Positions 1 through 7,659 of a stretch of DNA of 64,000 nucleotides are shown here, in pieces. Source of the stretch: Roseiarcus sp963741405 (GTDB lineage Bacteria > Pseudomonadota > Alphaproteobacteria > Rhizobiales > Beijerinckiaceae); the NCBI GenBank assembly GCA_963741405.1, contig CAVUHX010000044.1, positions 1 to 64,000 of the forward strand, written 5' to 3'. A program made the translations under genes and the position numbers. Within the stretch, counting starts at the first letter, position 1, and the number at the start of each line of letters is the position of its first letter. The notes below the pieces were generated by a model that ran no database searches, was not told where the DNA came from, and worked only from the letters and a program-made list of their open reading frames with translations.

Positions 1-2
1 CT

Positions 3-332
3 GGCGAACGGACCTTGCCGGCGCTCGAAGCGGCACATATCCGGCCATTCGCGGACGGCGGCGAACACGAAGCCTCGAACGGCGTGCTGTTTCGCCGCGA
101 CATCCACAGCCTGTTCGACGCCGGCTACGTGACGATCACGCCGGGCCTCCGCTTCGAGGTCAGCCGCCGCATCAAGGAGGAATTCGAGAACGGGAGGCAG
201 TATTACGAACTGCATGGGCGGAAGATTGCCTCCCGGATGACCGGCGAAGCCGACCAGAACGCGCGGCGCTCGAATGGCACAATGGAAGCCGGTTTCTCGG
301 TTGAGTCGCGGGATCGGGAATTTCGGTTTTGA
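3..332 (+). CDS. HNH endonuclease, C-terminal part (runs off window start)
   Basis: The reading frame is open from the first bases of the window, so this is the C-terminal ~109 residues of a longer protein. The visible part contains a TGERTLPALEAAHIRPF segment followed by a ~30-residue block ending RRDIHSLFDAGYVTI, which is the H-N-H metal-finger core seen in HNH endonucleases annotated as putative restriction enzymes. The tail is polar and not conserved. It converges with the SLOG gene of the TIR cassette with a 44-bp AT-rich gap. A defence role is plausible from the context but is an inference; the N-terminal domain that would decide specificity is outside the window. Confidence 0.75.
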   Translation, partial: GERTLPALEAAHIRPFADGGEHEASNGVLFRRDIHSLFDAGYVTITPGLRFEVSRRIKEEFENGRQYYELHGRKIASRMTGEADQNARRSNGTMEAGFSVESRDREFRF

Positions 333-376
333 TTAAAGTGTCGGTATAATCGGTAATTCGGTTATTGCCAAAAGAA

Positions 377-973
377 TTATAATGAATAAATAAGCGTTCG
401 CATCAAATTAATGTAGCTTATTTCGGTTTGGAGTTGAGGATAAGTCTTTCGAAAATTACCATGGGAATAATAAATGTTCGCCGATGCTGCCCCGGTAGAG
501 CTAACAGGGAACGCAGGAGTTCTCCGCTGCACCTTGCGGAATAATTTGTATTCGTCCTCTACCCCCTCCATTCCACCTATAAAGATTTCACAGATAAATG
601 ATCCGCTGAGCATTACGTTGCGCATGTGTGCGAGGCTCTTCTCCCTGTCATTGTCGACAATATTCGTAAGTATGACATGTTCGAACGACTTATTGTCGTC
701 TGGAAAGGCTCGGTCAAAAAAGCGACTCTGATACATGACCACTTTGTCCCCGATCGGCAGGCCAGCCTGCGCGATCTGAAGTCTGATCATTGGAGAAATC
801 GCGGGATGTCCGCCAAATACCAGTTGGATATTTTCCTCGATGATCACAATGATAAGCGCTCGAACGGCGTCCCTAATTGCTAGGACATCGGCCGTTCCAA
901 AATAGGCCGCATCGCGTGACGGCAGCGGGACGCTGGCGGACAGGAAGATCCTGCGCCGCACGGCTTCGGTCAT
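377..973 (-). CDS. Standalone SLOG-domain protein (nucleotide/NAD-derivative sensor candidate)
   Basis: A 198-aa protein starting MTEAVRRRIFLSASVP. A Rossmann-like SLOG core is visible: strand FLSASVP, helix ADVLAIRDAVRAL, then LVFGGHPAISP (about residues 51-61) as the glycine-rich ligand loop, and a late VSSTGAA turn. SLOG domains bind NAD-derived or other nucleotide ligands and act as sensors beside TIR proteins in bacterial immunity (known for Thoeris ThsA); here there is no SIR2, TM or nuclease fusion. I chose the ATG at 973 rather than the in-frame ATG at 1006, because once the IS is removed the upstream TIR gene stops at 970-972, giving an ATGA overlap with this start. The IS now separates it from its operon promoter. 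Confidence 0.7.
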   Translation of the reverse strand: MTEAVRRRIFLSASVPLPSRDAAYFGTADVLAIRDAVRALIIVIIEENIQLVFGGHPAISPMIRLQIAQAGLPIGDKVVMYQSRFFDRAFPDDNKSFEHVILTNIVDNDREKSLAHMRNVMLSGSFICEIFIGGMEGVEDEYKLFRKVQRRTPAFPVSSTGAASANIYYSHGNFRKTYPQLQTEISYINLMRTLIYSL

Positions 974-1068
974 ACTCCGCCGGTTGCTCTTAATCCGCTT
1001 AGCCATCTTTTCGCGTCCGCGATACCGATACTACGCGCACAAGCGATGTTGTCGTTGAGCCAATCGAG
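970..1068 (-). pseudogene. Displaced 3' end of the TIR gene
   Basis: Thirty-two codons and a stop (TGA at 972-970) that are the original C-terminus of the TIR gene upstream. Read in the frame of that gene after removing the IS and one copy of its 9-bp target duplication, it begins LDWLNDNIACARS and ends RATGGV. It overlaps the first residues of the longer SLOG reading frame and ends in an ATGA overlap with the chosen SLOG start. It has no start of its own and is not expected to be translated now. Confidence 0.7.
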
Positions 1069-1077
1069 GTGCTGAAG
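1069..1077. repeat. 9-bp target-site duplication, left copy (IS copy 1)
   Basis: GTGCTGAAG directly abuts the GGGTGCGA end of the IS and is repeated exactly at the other end. The exact match fixes the ends of the element and shows that it inserted into the TIR gene. Confidence 0.9.
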
Positions 1078-1100
1078 GGGTGCGATCCAAAGTGGTGCAA

Positions 1101-2477
1101 TCAGGCGGTGCGGCGTAGTGATTTGTTCGGGCTATTGTCATTGGCTGCAGCGGCACGTTGCCGGGCGAGGGCTTTCCAGTAGGCGTCCCAGTCGCCGTTG
1201 ATTCAGTTTATCCGCAAGGCGAGCATATGTTCGGCATGCTCGACGCGCCACCAGGCGCCGGGCCGCTTCAGGCGTTGCTGGGCGACGTAGCGATGGGCGC
1301 TTTCGATCTCGCCGGAGCCGATCGGCAGTCCGTCGGCCAGGGCCTGGCGATAGTTCAACTGGTTGGCGCGAACGCCAAGATAACGATGGCAGGTTCGCAC
1401 CGGCGCGTGCTGGTCGTCGGCTTCGGGAGGCTCGCAATGTCCGACGAGCGCCCGCAGGACGGCGTCGAGACGCCCGCCTTTGAGCGCCTCCTTCTGCGTC
1501 TCCATCCATGCGCTGCGCGCCGCCGGGTCGGGCGCGATCGCCGCCGAGGCGGCGCCCAGGTATTCGCAGACGTGATAGAAATCAATCAGGTAGCAGCCCT
1601 GATCGCCGAACTGCTGCTCGATTTGGCCGACGATCCAGGGCGCGCCGTCGCCGACCGCGTGAACCCGGGAGTTCGCCCCGAAGCCGGCGCGAACCGCGCA
1701 GGAAAGCAGCTGGCGCCCGGCCTCTTCGACCCCGCCCTCGATCGAGCCCGCATAAACCGGCGTGCAGTTCCCTTGCGCGTGCGCCAGCGACAGCTTCGCC
1801 TCCCGCCAGGACAGCGTCTTGCCCTTGCGCTTGTCTCTTCTCCTCGCTGCTCGGCTCGACAATCGGAACCATGCCGCCGTCCGTCTCGACGACGATCGGC
1901 TTGCGAAGGCCCGGCGCTTCCGGAAACTCCAAATCCCGACGACTGCTTTCATGCATCGCCCGCGCGTGGGCGAACGTGATCCGCTGGATCTTGCTCTCGC
2001 CGATCGCGAAGCCGTAGTGCTCCTCAAGCTTGGCGCGCGCCTGCGCGAAGGGCTGATCGGCGGCGAAGTCGACGATGGCGCGCTGCAGCGGCCGCGAACA
2101 CCCGAGTGGGCTCACCTTCGCCCCGAGCACGAATGGACGCACCCGCTGCCTCCCGAACCGATATTGCGGCTCCCGAACCTCTATTTCGCCGAATTTCGTA
2201 TGCCAGCGGAGTTTTTTTCGCCTTGGCGATGCATCTGCGGGCGTTGGCGAATCTCCCGCTCCGTCGCCTCGACCCGCCGCTCGGCCCAAGTGCGCAACGC
2301 CTCCCGTCCCAGAAGACGCGTCTCCTCGACCATCCGCTCTTCCGCCGCGTCGGCTTCCGTCAATGCCCCCTCGTCGCCTTCGACCGCCAGCACAATCGAA
2401 AACACCCGCTGGCGAAGCTCCGGATGCGCCCGCAACGCCGCCATCAGCCCCTCATCGCTCAAATCCCCGACCGACAT
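1101..2477 (-). pseudogene. ISKra4-family transposase, copy 1, broken
   Basis: Begins with the same 98-aa upstream frame (MSVGDLSDEG) as copy 2 and has the same A-AAA-AAC slippery heptamer at 2211-2217. Two lesions lie in the main frame: an extra base near 1835 (minus strand GAAGAGACAAG where copy 2 has GAAGGACAAG) and an in-frame TGA at 1205-1203 where copy 2 has CGA. The homologous stop is at 1103-1101. The nonsense change is a substitution, so it is less likely than the indel to be a sequencing error. Confidence 0.85.
2211..2217 (-). promoter_or_regulatory. -1 frameshift slippery heptamer (copy 1)
   Basis: A-AAA-AAC on the minus strand, in the register of the first transposase frame, equivalent to 12324-12330 in copy 2. 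A -1 slip joins the two frames. Confidence 0.6.
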
Positions 2478-2499
2478 CCGTCGCCTCCCGCCAAATCAA

Positions 2500-3705
2500 T
2501 CAAACCGAACCTACCCTGCATCGGTTTAATTCGCACCCGTGCTGAAGCCACCGGGTGCGGAGGCCTGCCTGATCATATAGGAGGACGGGCGGCTGAGCGT
2601 AGGTCGCACCTTCGTCCAGGTCGCGCCGATACAATCGATCGAGCGTTTCATACCTCTCTGCATCAGGGACACCGATCGCAGGCATCACTAGCACCTTGTT
2701 TCCGTTGGGCATCGAGAGAATGAGGTTTCGCTCCAAGTTTGTGAATACCTTGAGCCCCTCGTTTCGCGCCTCGATAGCGAACTCGCGCACAAGAAACGAA
2801 TGTCGCGCACCAAACGCTCTTGCCCGAAGCCCTTCAATTTCATCGACGATCTCGTTGACGTCTATGTCTTTGAGTTGCGCCGCGGGACCTATCCTGTCCG
2901 GTCCAACAAAACTTTCCTCAGCGAGGGGGTGGAACATACTAAACGCCGCCGTTGCGAGCTCAGTCTGGCCGGGCCAAAGCAGTTGTAAGATCTGGATATT
3001 AGAAGTGTTCGCGCGCGCGAGTTCTTCTTCTGTCCATCGACTTTCCAGAAAGCCCGGCGTGTCGAGCAAAACAGCGACATCCGTGTCGGCCAAGCGATGC
3101 CAGAGGACTTCCTGAAATGGCTCGCCCGGATGGATTACGCCATGTGTGTCAAGGAAAACGTCGTATCCGGATGCATCGAGTGCCTCGTAAAGCTGCGCGG
3201 CTACTCCGCTGGATTCGGCACGCCGGTAGCTGATGAACAGGCGACGCTTTTCTCGCAGCATGCCAAAGCCTTCAAGAATCCGTGCAGCAAGGCGTTCAAA
3301 GTCGCGGCCGCAGTCTGATAAGGCAAACCCGTTCAACGACCTGATCTCGGGCGTCACCATCGCGCTGAAGTTCGTAAGGCTGTCCACTACGGGGATGACA
3401 AGGGCCTCATCGCTTAGCAGGGTTTGGAGCCTCTTCGCATCTGAACTAGATATTCTGGGTGACGGAACTAATCCCATGAATACCGCCACTACAGGCATCC
3501 GCCTATTAATATCGGTCGAACGGCTGCGCGGAGTGAGGCAGTTTAGAAATTTCTTATTTACTCCCAGCTGATCGAAAGCGCGCCCCACGGCCAAGGTAAG
3601 CCGATCAGATAACTCTTCAACTTCTGAGTTCCCTTCGTGCCCTAGCACCACGAGTTGGTATTTACCGGTTAAGGAGAGCGGAGTCTTCACAAGTGTTCGC
3701 CCCAT
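2500..3705 (-). CDS. TIR-domain protein, C-terminus replaced by IS sequence
   Basis: A 401-aa reading frame with an N-terminal alpha/beta region (about residues 15-145) and a TIR domain (about 154-245). The TIR starts RLFISYRRAESSG and contains FLESRWTEEEL, where W224 and E228 fit the W-x3-E motif of NAD-cleaving TIRs, with E228 as the presumed catalytic glutamate. A C-terminal alpha/beta region follows. Native sequence ends at LQH (2539); the last 12 residues are read from the IS. Before insertion the protein would have been 421 aa, so only the last 32 residues are lost and NADase activity may survive. It lies downstream of a ThsB-like gene (206-bp gap) and upstream of the SLOG gene. Antiphage function is an inference from domain content. 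Confidence 0.75.
   Translation of the reverse strand: MGRTLVKTPLSLTGKYQLVVLGHEGNSEVEELSDRLTLAVGRAFDQLGVNKKFLNCLTPRSRSTDINRRMPVVAVFMGLVPSPRISSSDAKRLQTLLSDEALVIPVVDSLTNFSAMVTPEIRSLNGFALSDCGRDFERLAARILEGFGMLREKRRLFISYRRAESSGVAAQLYEALDASGYDVFLDTHGVIHPGEPFQEVLWHRLADTDVAVLLDTPGFLESRWTEEELARANTSNIQILQLLWPGQTELATAAFSMFHPLAEESFVGPDRIGPAAQLKDIDVNEIVDEIEGLRARAFGARHSFLVREFAIEARNEGLKVFTNLERNLILSMPNGNKVLVMPAIGVPDAERYETLDRLYRRDLDEGATYAQPPVLLYDQAGLRTRWLQHGCELNRCRVGSV
2539..2547. repeat. 9-bp target-site duplication, right copy (IS copy 1)
   Basis: GTGCTGAAG, identical to 1069-1077. Its reverse complement encodes LQH in the TIR frame. Confidence 0.9.
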
Positions 3706-3911
3706 TCCATGGTCTATTTAGAACACCGACCGACAACTTCACCTTTCCGTCTCAGTTGTCACCGATTGAATTCACTCCTTTAATACAGTTTTCGCAAGTG
3801 TGCTTTAGTGAAATAGTAGGCAATCACTTCTACCATTCCCTACTGTTCACCCATCTTCTATAAGTTGGCTCCGAGAATTCCATTACTCCAGTCAATTGGA
3901 TTTACACAGGT

Positions 3912-4409
3912 CTAATTGTCTTTCCTAATATTTATAGCTTCCTCAACAGCGTTAGCCAAGTGCGTCGAAATCCAATCATACCGCTCCTTACTTGACGTCC
4001 CGGCTGGAATGTAACACTTAACGATAGAGGATAATTTATTCCCAGATTTTCCGTGCGTTATATTATCGAAAGGATTATTCCCCTTCTCTGCAAGTTCTCC
4101 ATCTGCGTTCTTTAATCCATGGATATGAATCCCAACAACGCCGAGACCACTGTCCCACGATTTTACTATCTCATACCTAACCCATTTCCGGTTCGCAGTT
4201 TCACTTCCTACTAGAACTACATTGCACGTCTTTCCCTTTATCTGCGTGGCAATCCAAGCTTTAATCGCATCGTCACCGCCCTTTGTAACGGCTTCCCAGT
4301 CGTTGTCCGAGACTGGCTGGTTACCCTCAACCGTTCCAATTTTTCGAACCTGGCTAGCCCGCCAATTATCGGGTTTATAATGAAAGCTGTAAAAGCATTT
4401 TCTCGCCAC
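3912..4409 (-). CDS. ThsB-like TIR protein (DUF1863 / Thoeris TIR-like)
   Basis: A 165-aa protein. The GTG at 4409 gives M-ARKCFYSFHYKPDNWRAS, the usual N-terminus of this family, with GGAGAG a few bases upstream; the longer frame from 4454 would start inside the predicted promoter. Motifs are the opening FYSFHY strand, WEAVTKGGDDAIKAWI, strand NVVLVGS and RKWVRYEI, where W76 and E80 form a W-x3-E motif. In Thoeris, ThsB TIRs detect infection and make a cyclic ADP-ribose-type signal read by a SLOG domain. The gene is distinctly AT-rich against the GC-rich genome, which suggests transfer. It is the first gene of the TIR-TIR-SLOG cassette. Confidence 0.75.
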   Translation of the reverse strand: MARKCFYSFHYKPDNWRASQVRKIGTVEGNQPVSDNDWEAVTKGGDDAIKAWIATQIKGKTCNVVLVGSETANRKWVRYEIVKSWDSGLGVVGIHIHGLKNADGELAEKGNNPFDNITHGKSGNKLSSIVKCYIPAGTSSKERYDWISTHLANAVEEAINIRKDN

Positions 4410-4445
4410 TTCGCTCTCCGCCGTCTGCTGTGAGAACATGAGAAG

Positions 4446-4475
4446 AACATACACCTACGTTGGTAGGGGAATCAA
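4446..4475 (-). promoter_or_regulatory. Putative promoter of the TIR/SLOG cassette
   Basis: On the minus strand TTGATT (4475-4470), an 18-bp spacer and TATGTT (4451-4446). This would place transcription start about 30 bases before the GTG of the ThsB-like gene. The spacer contains a short hairpin-like CCTAC-N4-GTAGG. Assignment is by consensus only. Confidence 0.4.
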
Positions 4476-4564
4476 GATGCGGATAGCGACACTGTAATAA
4501 CGTTAATAACGGTAAGGACACGCATTACCGAGCGCCCCGCGCAGAGACCCGGGTTCCGGGGTTC

Positions 4565-5007
4565 CGGTGACAGTGTACGTTATTCGCAGAGTCCTCTTCG
4601 TTGTCCACGAGGTCAGCAAAACGGGAGCCGCACGCGCATGTAGACCGTTTCTTTCACCGTCACCCGTCACCGGAATGCCGGCGCAACCCAGTTCACCGAA
4701 TGATCCGGAGCCCGCGAACCGCCGAGAAATCGCGATCGTGCGTCACCAGGGCGAAGGCGTTGATCGTGACTGCGGAGGCAAGCTGGATCGCATCGGGCAG
4801 CCTCAGCCCGGTTCCGGCGCGGAGCCTTGCCGCGGCGTCCGCGATATCGACATCGAGCGGGATCCCCCGCCAGGTTTCCAGCGCCTTGCGATACTGTCGC
4901 GCGAGATCGTCCTTCCGCGCCTTGAATGGCCCGGTCAGCACTTCGGCGATCGCGACCGTCGTCACGGCGAAGCGCAGCTTTCCGGCGGCATGGACGTCGA
5001 AAAGCGG
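4565..5007. repeat. 443-bp direct repeat, copy A
   Basis: Matches 6062-6504 in the same orientation with roughly 10% divergence by eye. Both start CGGTGACAGTG and end inside a vapC-like gene at the bases AAAGCGG. The two copies bracket the nicotinamidase-like gene. It reads as an old segmental duplication, in which this copy lost the 5' end of vapC and its antitoxin. Confidence 0.85.
4693..5007 (-). pseudogene. VapC (PIN-domain) toxin fragment, 5'-truncated
   Basis: Encodes the C-terminal ~100 residues of a PIN-domain ribonuclease: TTVAIAEVLTGPF, LRLPDAIQLASAV with a conserved acidic D, and VTHDRDFSAVRGL with the late acidic cluster. The N-terminal strand with the first catalytic Asp (LADTAP in the second copy) is missing, because homology stops at 5007 where a GTGACAGTGCA repeat begins. 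No antitoxin lies upstream. It is probably inactive. Confidence 0.7.
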
Positions 5008-5009
5008 GT

Positions 5010-5114
5010 ATTACGGTGACAGTGCATTTAATTGACGCCGGCTTCGCTTCCGATAGCTTCAACGTATGGCCAGTGCCGGTGCCGGGAGCTATAAACTGCA
5101 GCGTCACCGTAATT
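5010..5114. repeat. Imperfect inverted repeat (GTGACAGTGCA-type element)
   Basis: Left arm ATTACGGTGACAGTGCATTT (from 5010) and right arm ending at 5114, whose reverse complement reads AATTACGGTGACGCTGCAGT. The arms enclose about 60 bp. The same GGTGACAGTG core starts both 443-bp direct repeats. From memory it resembles REP/RAYT-type intergenic elements; no transposase is present. Confidence 0.55.
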
Positions 5115-5213
5115 ACCGTAATTGCGCACCCGAGACGTTCGCAAAGCCTCGAGAAAACCCTTGACTAGGGGCGCCGTCCAGACATGACACGCCCGTCTTT
5201 ACCCGCTTTGCGA

Positions 5214-5852
5214 CTACCCCAAAATCTCCCGCGCCCGAATCCGCCACACTTGGGCGGAGTTCATCGTCGCCCATGCGGCGGCCGAGCCATTGGCGTCGAT
5301 CGCCCGGCAGGCGTCGTCGATGACAAACGTTTCCAGGCCGGCGGCGCGCGCGTCGAGCATCAAACGGGCGACGCAATAATCCGTGACCAGCCCGCAGGCG
5401 AAGACTCGGCTGATTCCGCGCGCTTTCAGGAGTTTGGCGAGGTTCATCGTCGTCTCGCCTTCCACTTCGGAAGAGGCGGAACGGGACTCGGCCTCGCCGC
5501 TGGCGCCCCTCCTCAGGATCAGAAACGCGCGCTCGAAGCCCAAACCGGCGCGCAAGTCGGCGCCCCGTTCGCCTGGCCCGCAATGATTGGGCAGCCGCGT
5601 CTCGTCCGTGTAGGCCGCCTCGTCTCCGTCGAGGGACCCGGCGTCGGCCTGGGAGGATGGAATCGCGCCGTGGCCCCTGGGACGGAGACCATGCGTGAGC
5701 ACGACATTGTCGAACGCGTGTGCGAGCCGGTTGACCAGCGGCGCGATCACGTCGTCGCCGCTGACCGCCCGCGATCCGCCCGGGGCCAGATCGGTCTCCA
5801 TGTCGATGACGACAAGAACGTCGCGCGCGCCGATGGGGATCGAGGACGCCAC
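5214..5852 (-). CDS. Nicotinamidase-like cysteine hydrolase with degenerate active site
   Basis: A 212-aa protein of the isochorismatase/nicotinamidase (PncA) fold. The Asp strand is VVIDMETDLAPGG (D17), and the nucleophile motif FACGLVTDYCVARLMLDAR (C160) is intact, as is VIDDACRAID. The metal-site motif, normally DWHP..GH, reads GLRPRGH, so the Asp and first His are gone. The catalytic Lys, normally in an RKG motif, is Arg (ILRRG). PncA converts nicotinamide to nicotinate; whether this protein is active is doubtful. It sits between two direct repeats and about 0.8 kb from TIR genes whose expected product is nicotinamide. It may be a decaying or repurposed gene. Confidence 0.7.
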   Translation of the reverse strand: MASSIPIGARDVLVVIDMETDLAPGGSRAVSGDDVIAPLVNRLAHAFDNVVLTHGLRPRGHGAIPSSQADAGSLDGDEAAYTDETRLPNHCGPGERGADLRAGLGFERAFLILRRGASGEAESRSASSEVEGETTMNLAKLLKARGISRVFACGLVTDYCVARLMLDARAAGLETFVIDDACRAIDANGSAAAWATMNSAQVWRIRAREILG

Positions 5853-6061
5853 GGCCTCCTCCCGAGCCCGGAATTTGCCCCTGGTCTTTCTCGTCCCGCC
5901 CGCCGAGGCTGTTCCGGGAGTCGCGCCCGAGCGGGATGTTCATGGGTCAAGAGCTACCGCAAGCGGCCCCGTCTTTCAATGGGCGCGCCAATTTGATCGG
6001 CGGTTGGCGGGAAACGATCGGTGGTCCCGATCCACCGCTTGGCGCTTTGAGTTGGGGGTTA

Positions 6062-6504
6062 CGGTGACAGTGCATATTATTCGCAGAGTCCTCTTCGTTG
6101 TCCACGAGGTCAGCGAAACGGGAGCCGCACGCACCATGGAGACCGTTTCTTTCACCGTCACCCGTCACCGGGATGCCGGCGCAACCCAGTTCACCGAATG
6201 ACCTGGAGCCCGCGAACAGCCGGGAAATTGCGATCATGCGTCACCAGGGCGAAAGCGTTGATCGCGACCGCTGCGCTGGCTGAATCGCGTCGGGAAGCCC
6301 CAGCCCGGTCTCGGCGCGGAATTTTGCGGCGCTTTCCGCGATATCGACATCGAGCGGGATCACCCGCCAGCTTTCCAGCGCCTTGCGATACTGTCGCGCG
6401 AGATCGTCCTTCCGCGCCTTGAATGGCCCGGTCAGCACTTCGGCGATCGCGACCGTCGTCACGGCGAAGCGCAGCTTTCCGGCGGCATGGGCGTCGAAAA
6501 GCGG
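6062..6504. repeat. 443-bp direct repeat, copy B
   Basis: Second copy of 4565-5007. Here the homology continues past the repeat end into a complete vapC 5' end and its antitoxin gene, so this is likely the parental copy. Confidence 0.85.
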
Positions 6505-6616
6505 CTGAAAAATACGGCCCGAACGTCGGATGACGCTCGAGAATAGTGATGATGGGCGCGGTATCGGCCAGAAGCAGAGCGTCGTCCGGCAAACCCTCGA
6601 GGCTCAACGGCTCCAT
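6191..6616 (-). pseudogene. VapC-like PIN toxin with two compensating frame changes
   Basis: Starts ATG at 6616, inside the antitoxin gene, and reads MEPLSLEGLPDDALLLADTA with the first PIN Asp. Homology to copy A then shifts frame after the TTTTT run near 6509-6513 and returns to the first frame near 6280, so total length (142 codons) equals an ordinary VapC. The frame stays open throughout, so translation would give a chimeric middle section. Because other genes here carry single-base indels, the gene may be intact in the organism. It would act as an RNase held by the antitoxin encoded just upstream. Confidence 0.6.
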
Positions 6617-6852
6617 TCGTCGCGCAACTCGGCGACCGTCGCGCCGCTGTCCGGCCCCCACAACCCGGTCCCCGACCCGGCAAGAGGGGTCAGCGGTTGC
6701 CGCCGAGCGGCGGAATTGTACAGTGCGATCGGCGCCAGCGCCGCGACGGGGCGACCGTGCTTCGTGATGACCGTCGAGCGGCCCTTCTCCGCCTCGTCCA
6801 GCAGTTCGGGGAGCCGGTTTCGAGCCGCTTCCGCGCCTTTGCTGACTGTCAC
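6604..6852 (-). CDS. Phd/YefM-type antitoxin
   Basis: An 82-aa protein. MTVSKGAEAARNRLPELLDE followed by TVITKHGRPVAALAPI is the Phd/YefM DNA-binding and dimerisation half; the tail GATVAELRDEWSR is the toxin-binding part commonly paired with PIN toxins. It overlaps the vapC start by 13 bases, consistent with coupled translation and autoregulation. Confidence 0.8.
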   Translation of the reverse strand: MTVSKGAEAARNRLPELLDEAEKGRSTVITKHGRPVAALAPIALYNSAARRQPLTPLAGSGTGLWGPDSGATVAELRDEWSR

Positions 6853-7057
6853 GGTTGGTCTCCCTCACGGCAGCCGTACAGTTCCGGACAGATCTGGTCA
6901 TGAAAAATAGCCGGGGCGCGAATTGATTTCGACTGACGCGTATCCGCGTCGTCGCCATCACGGCCGCGTCGCGCGTGCAGGCGCGCTTGCGCGGTCCGCG
7001 CGCGTCCCGGAGTGGCCGGGCGAGTGCGCCAGACTCGTTGCCGGATGATCGTCTTCT

Positions 7058-7384
7058 TCAGCGATAATGGTAGTGGTAGCCGCCATGATAGCCGCCGCGA
7101 TAACCATGGTAGCCGTAGTGATAACCATGCACGCCATAGCCGCGGCGATAGGCATAGCCGCCGTGATAGCCATAGGCCGGCACGCCGACAACAGCGCCGC
7201 CGCCGTAATAGCCATTCGGACGGCAGCCCCCGTAAGGTCCGCGGTGAAAGCCGATGCCGCAGCCGCCCGCGACGAGCGTGACGGCGGGCGCCGAAGCCGG
7301 GAGCGGCGCGATCGGCATCGCCTGGACGGGCGCGATCGCGAGCCCCGACAATCCAATCGCCGCGGCAATTATGGCTTTTTGCAT
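7058..7384 (-). CDS. GCG_CRPN secreted Gly/Tyr/His-rich protein
   Basis: A 108-aa protein with a Sec signal peptide (MQKAIIAAAIGLSGLAIAPVQA), the prefix GGCGIGFHRGPYGGCRPNG that defines the GCG_CRPN family, and a tail of Gly-Tyr-His repeats (HGYHYGYHGYRGGYHGGYH). The function of the family is unknown; the His/Gly/Tyr tail suggests metal or surface binding, which is speculation. It is a single gene upstream of smc on the same strand. Confidence 0.8.
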   Translation of the reverse strand: MQKAIIAAAIGLSGLAIAPVQAMPIAPLPASAPAVTLVAGGCGIGFHRGPYGGCRPNGYYGGGAVVGVPAYGYHGGYAYRRGYGVHGYHYGYHGYRGGYHGGYHYHYR

Positions 7385-7659
7385 GGTTCCCCCTCCGACA
7401 TCGAGCGCAGTCTCGTAAGCATGTGCTCAGACATTTGAGGCGGTTCTTGGACCAGTCCGGCGCCGGCTTGCGAGCACGGTTCGCTGCGCCGTTCGGGGTA
7501 ATACGCTTATCATATGTGTTATTATGCGCTCTTTAACCGTGCCCAACGGGTCGACGCTAAGCGGGGTCGCAAGCCGCTGAAATCGTTGGAGGCCGCCGCT
7601 AAATCGGCGCTAAACCGGGTTTCGCCGCTCGCCACCCTTCCGGCAGCCCGGGCGCTCTC

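Larger units (their letters stand above)
1078..2538 (-). mobile_element. ISKra4-like insertion sequence, copy 1 (degenerate), inside the TIR gene
   Basis: A 1461-bp element nearly identical to the copy at 12003-13462. Its ends are GGGTGCGATCCAAAG on the left and, in reverse complement, GGGTGCGAATTAAACC on the right, flanked by exact 9-bp duplications (GTGCTGAAG). Compared with copy 2 it has two changed bases in the right terminal repeat, a one-base insertion in the transposase near 1835, a CGA-to-TGA nonsense change at 1203-1205 and a K-for-T substitution. It is therefore probably unable to transpose by itself, though copy 2 could act on it in trans. Its transposase strand is the same as that of the interrupted TIR gene. 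Confidence 0.9.

Noticed and set aside
974..1006. Longer SLOG start at 1006
   Set aside because: The restored TIR stop overlaps the ATG at 973 by ATGA, and the extra 11 residues are Lys/Arg-rich and outside the SLOG fold. It cannot be excluded now that the IS separates the genes.
4410..4454. Longer N-terminus (start at 4454) for the ThsB-like gene
   Set aside because: It would begin inside the predicted -10 region and add 15 residues absent from the family; the GTG at 4409 has a good RBS.
4565..6504. Possible CRISPR or tandem array
   Set aside because: Only two long copies at one spacing and one short palindromic element; no regular spacers.
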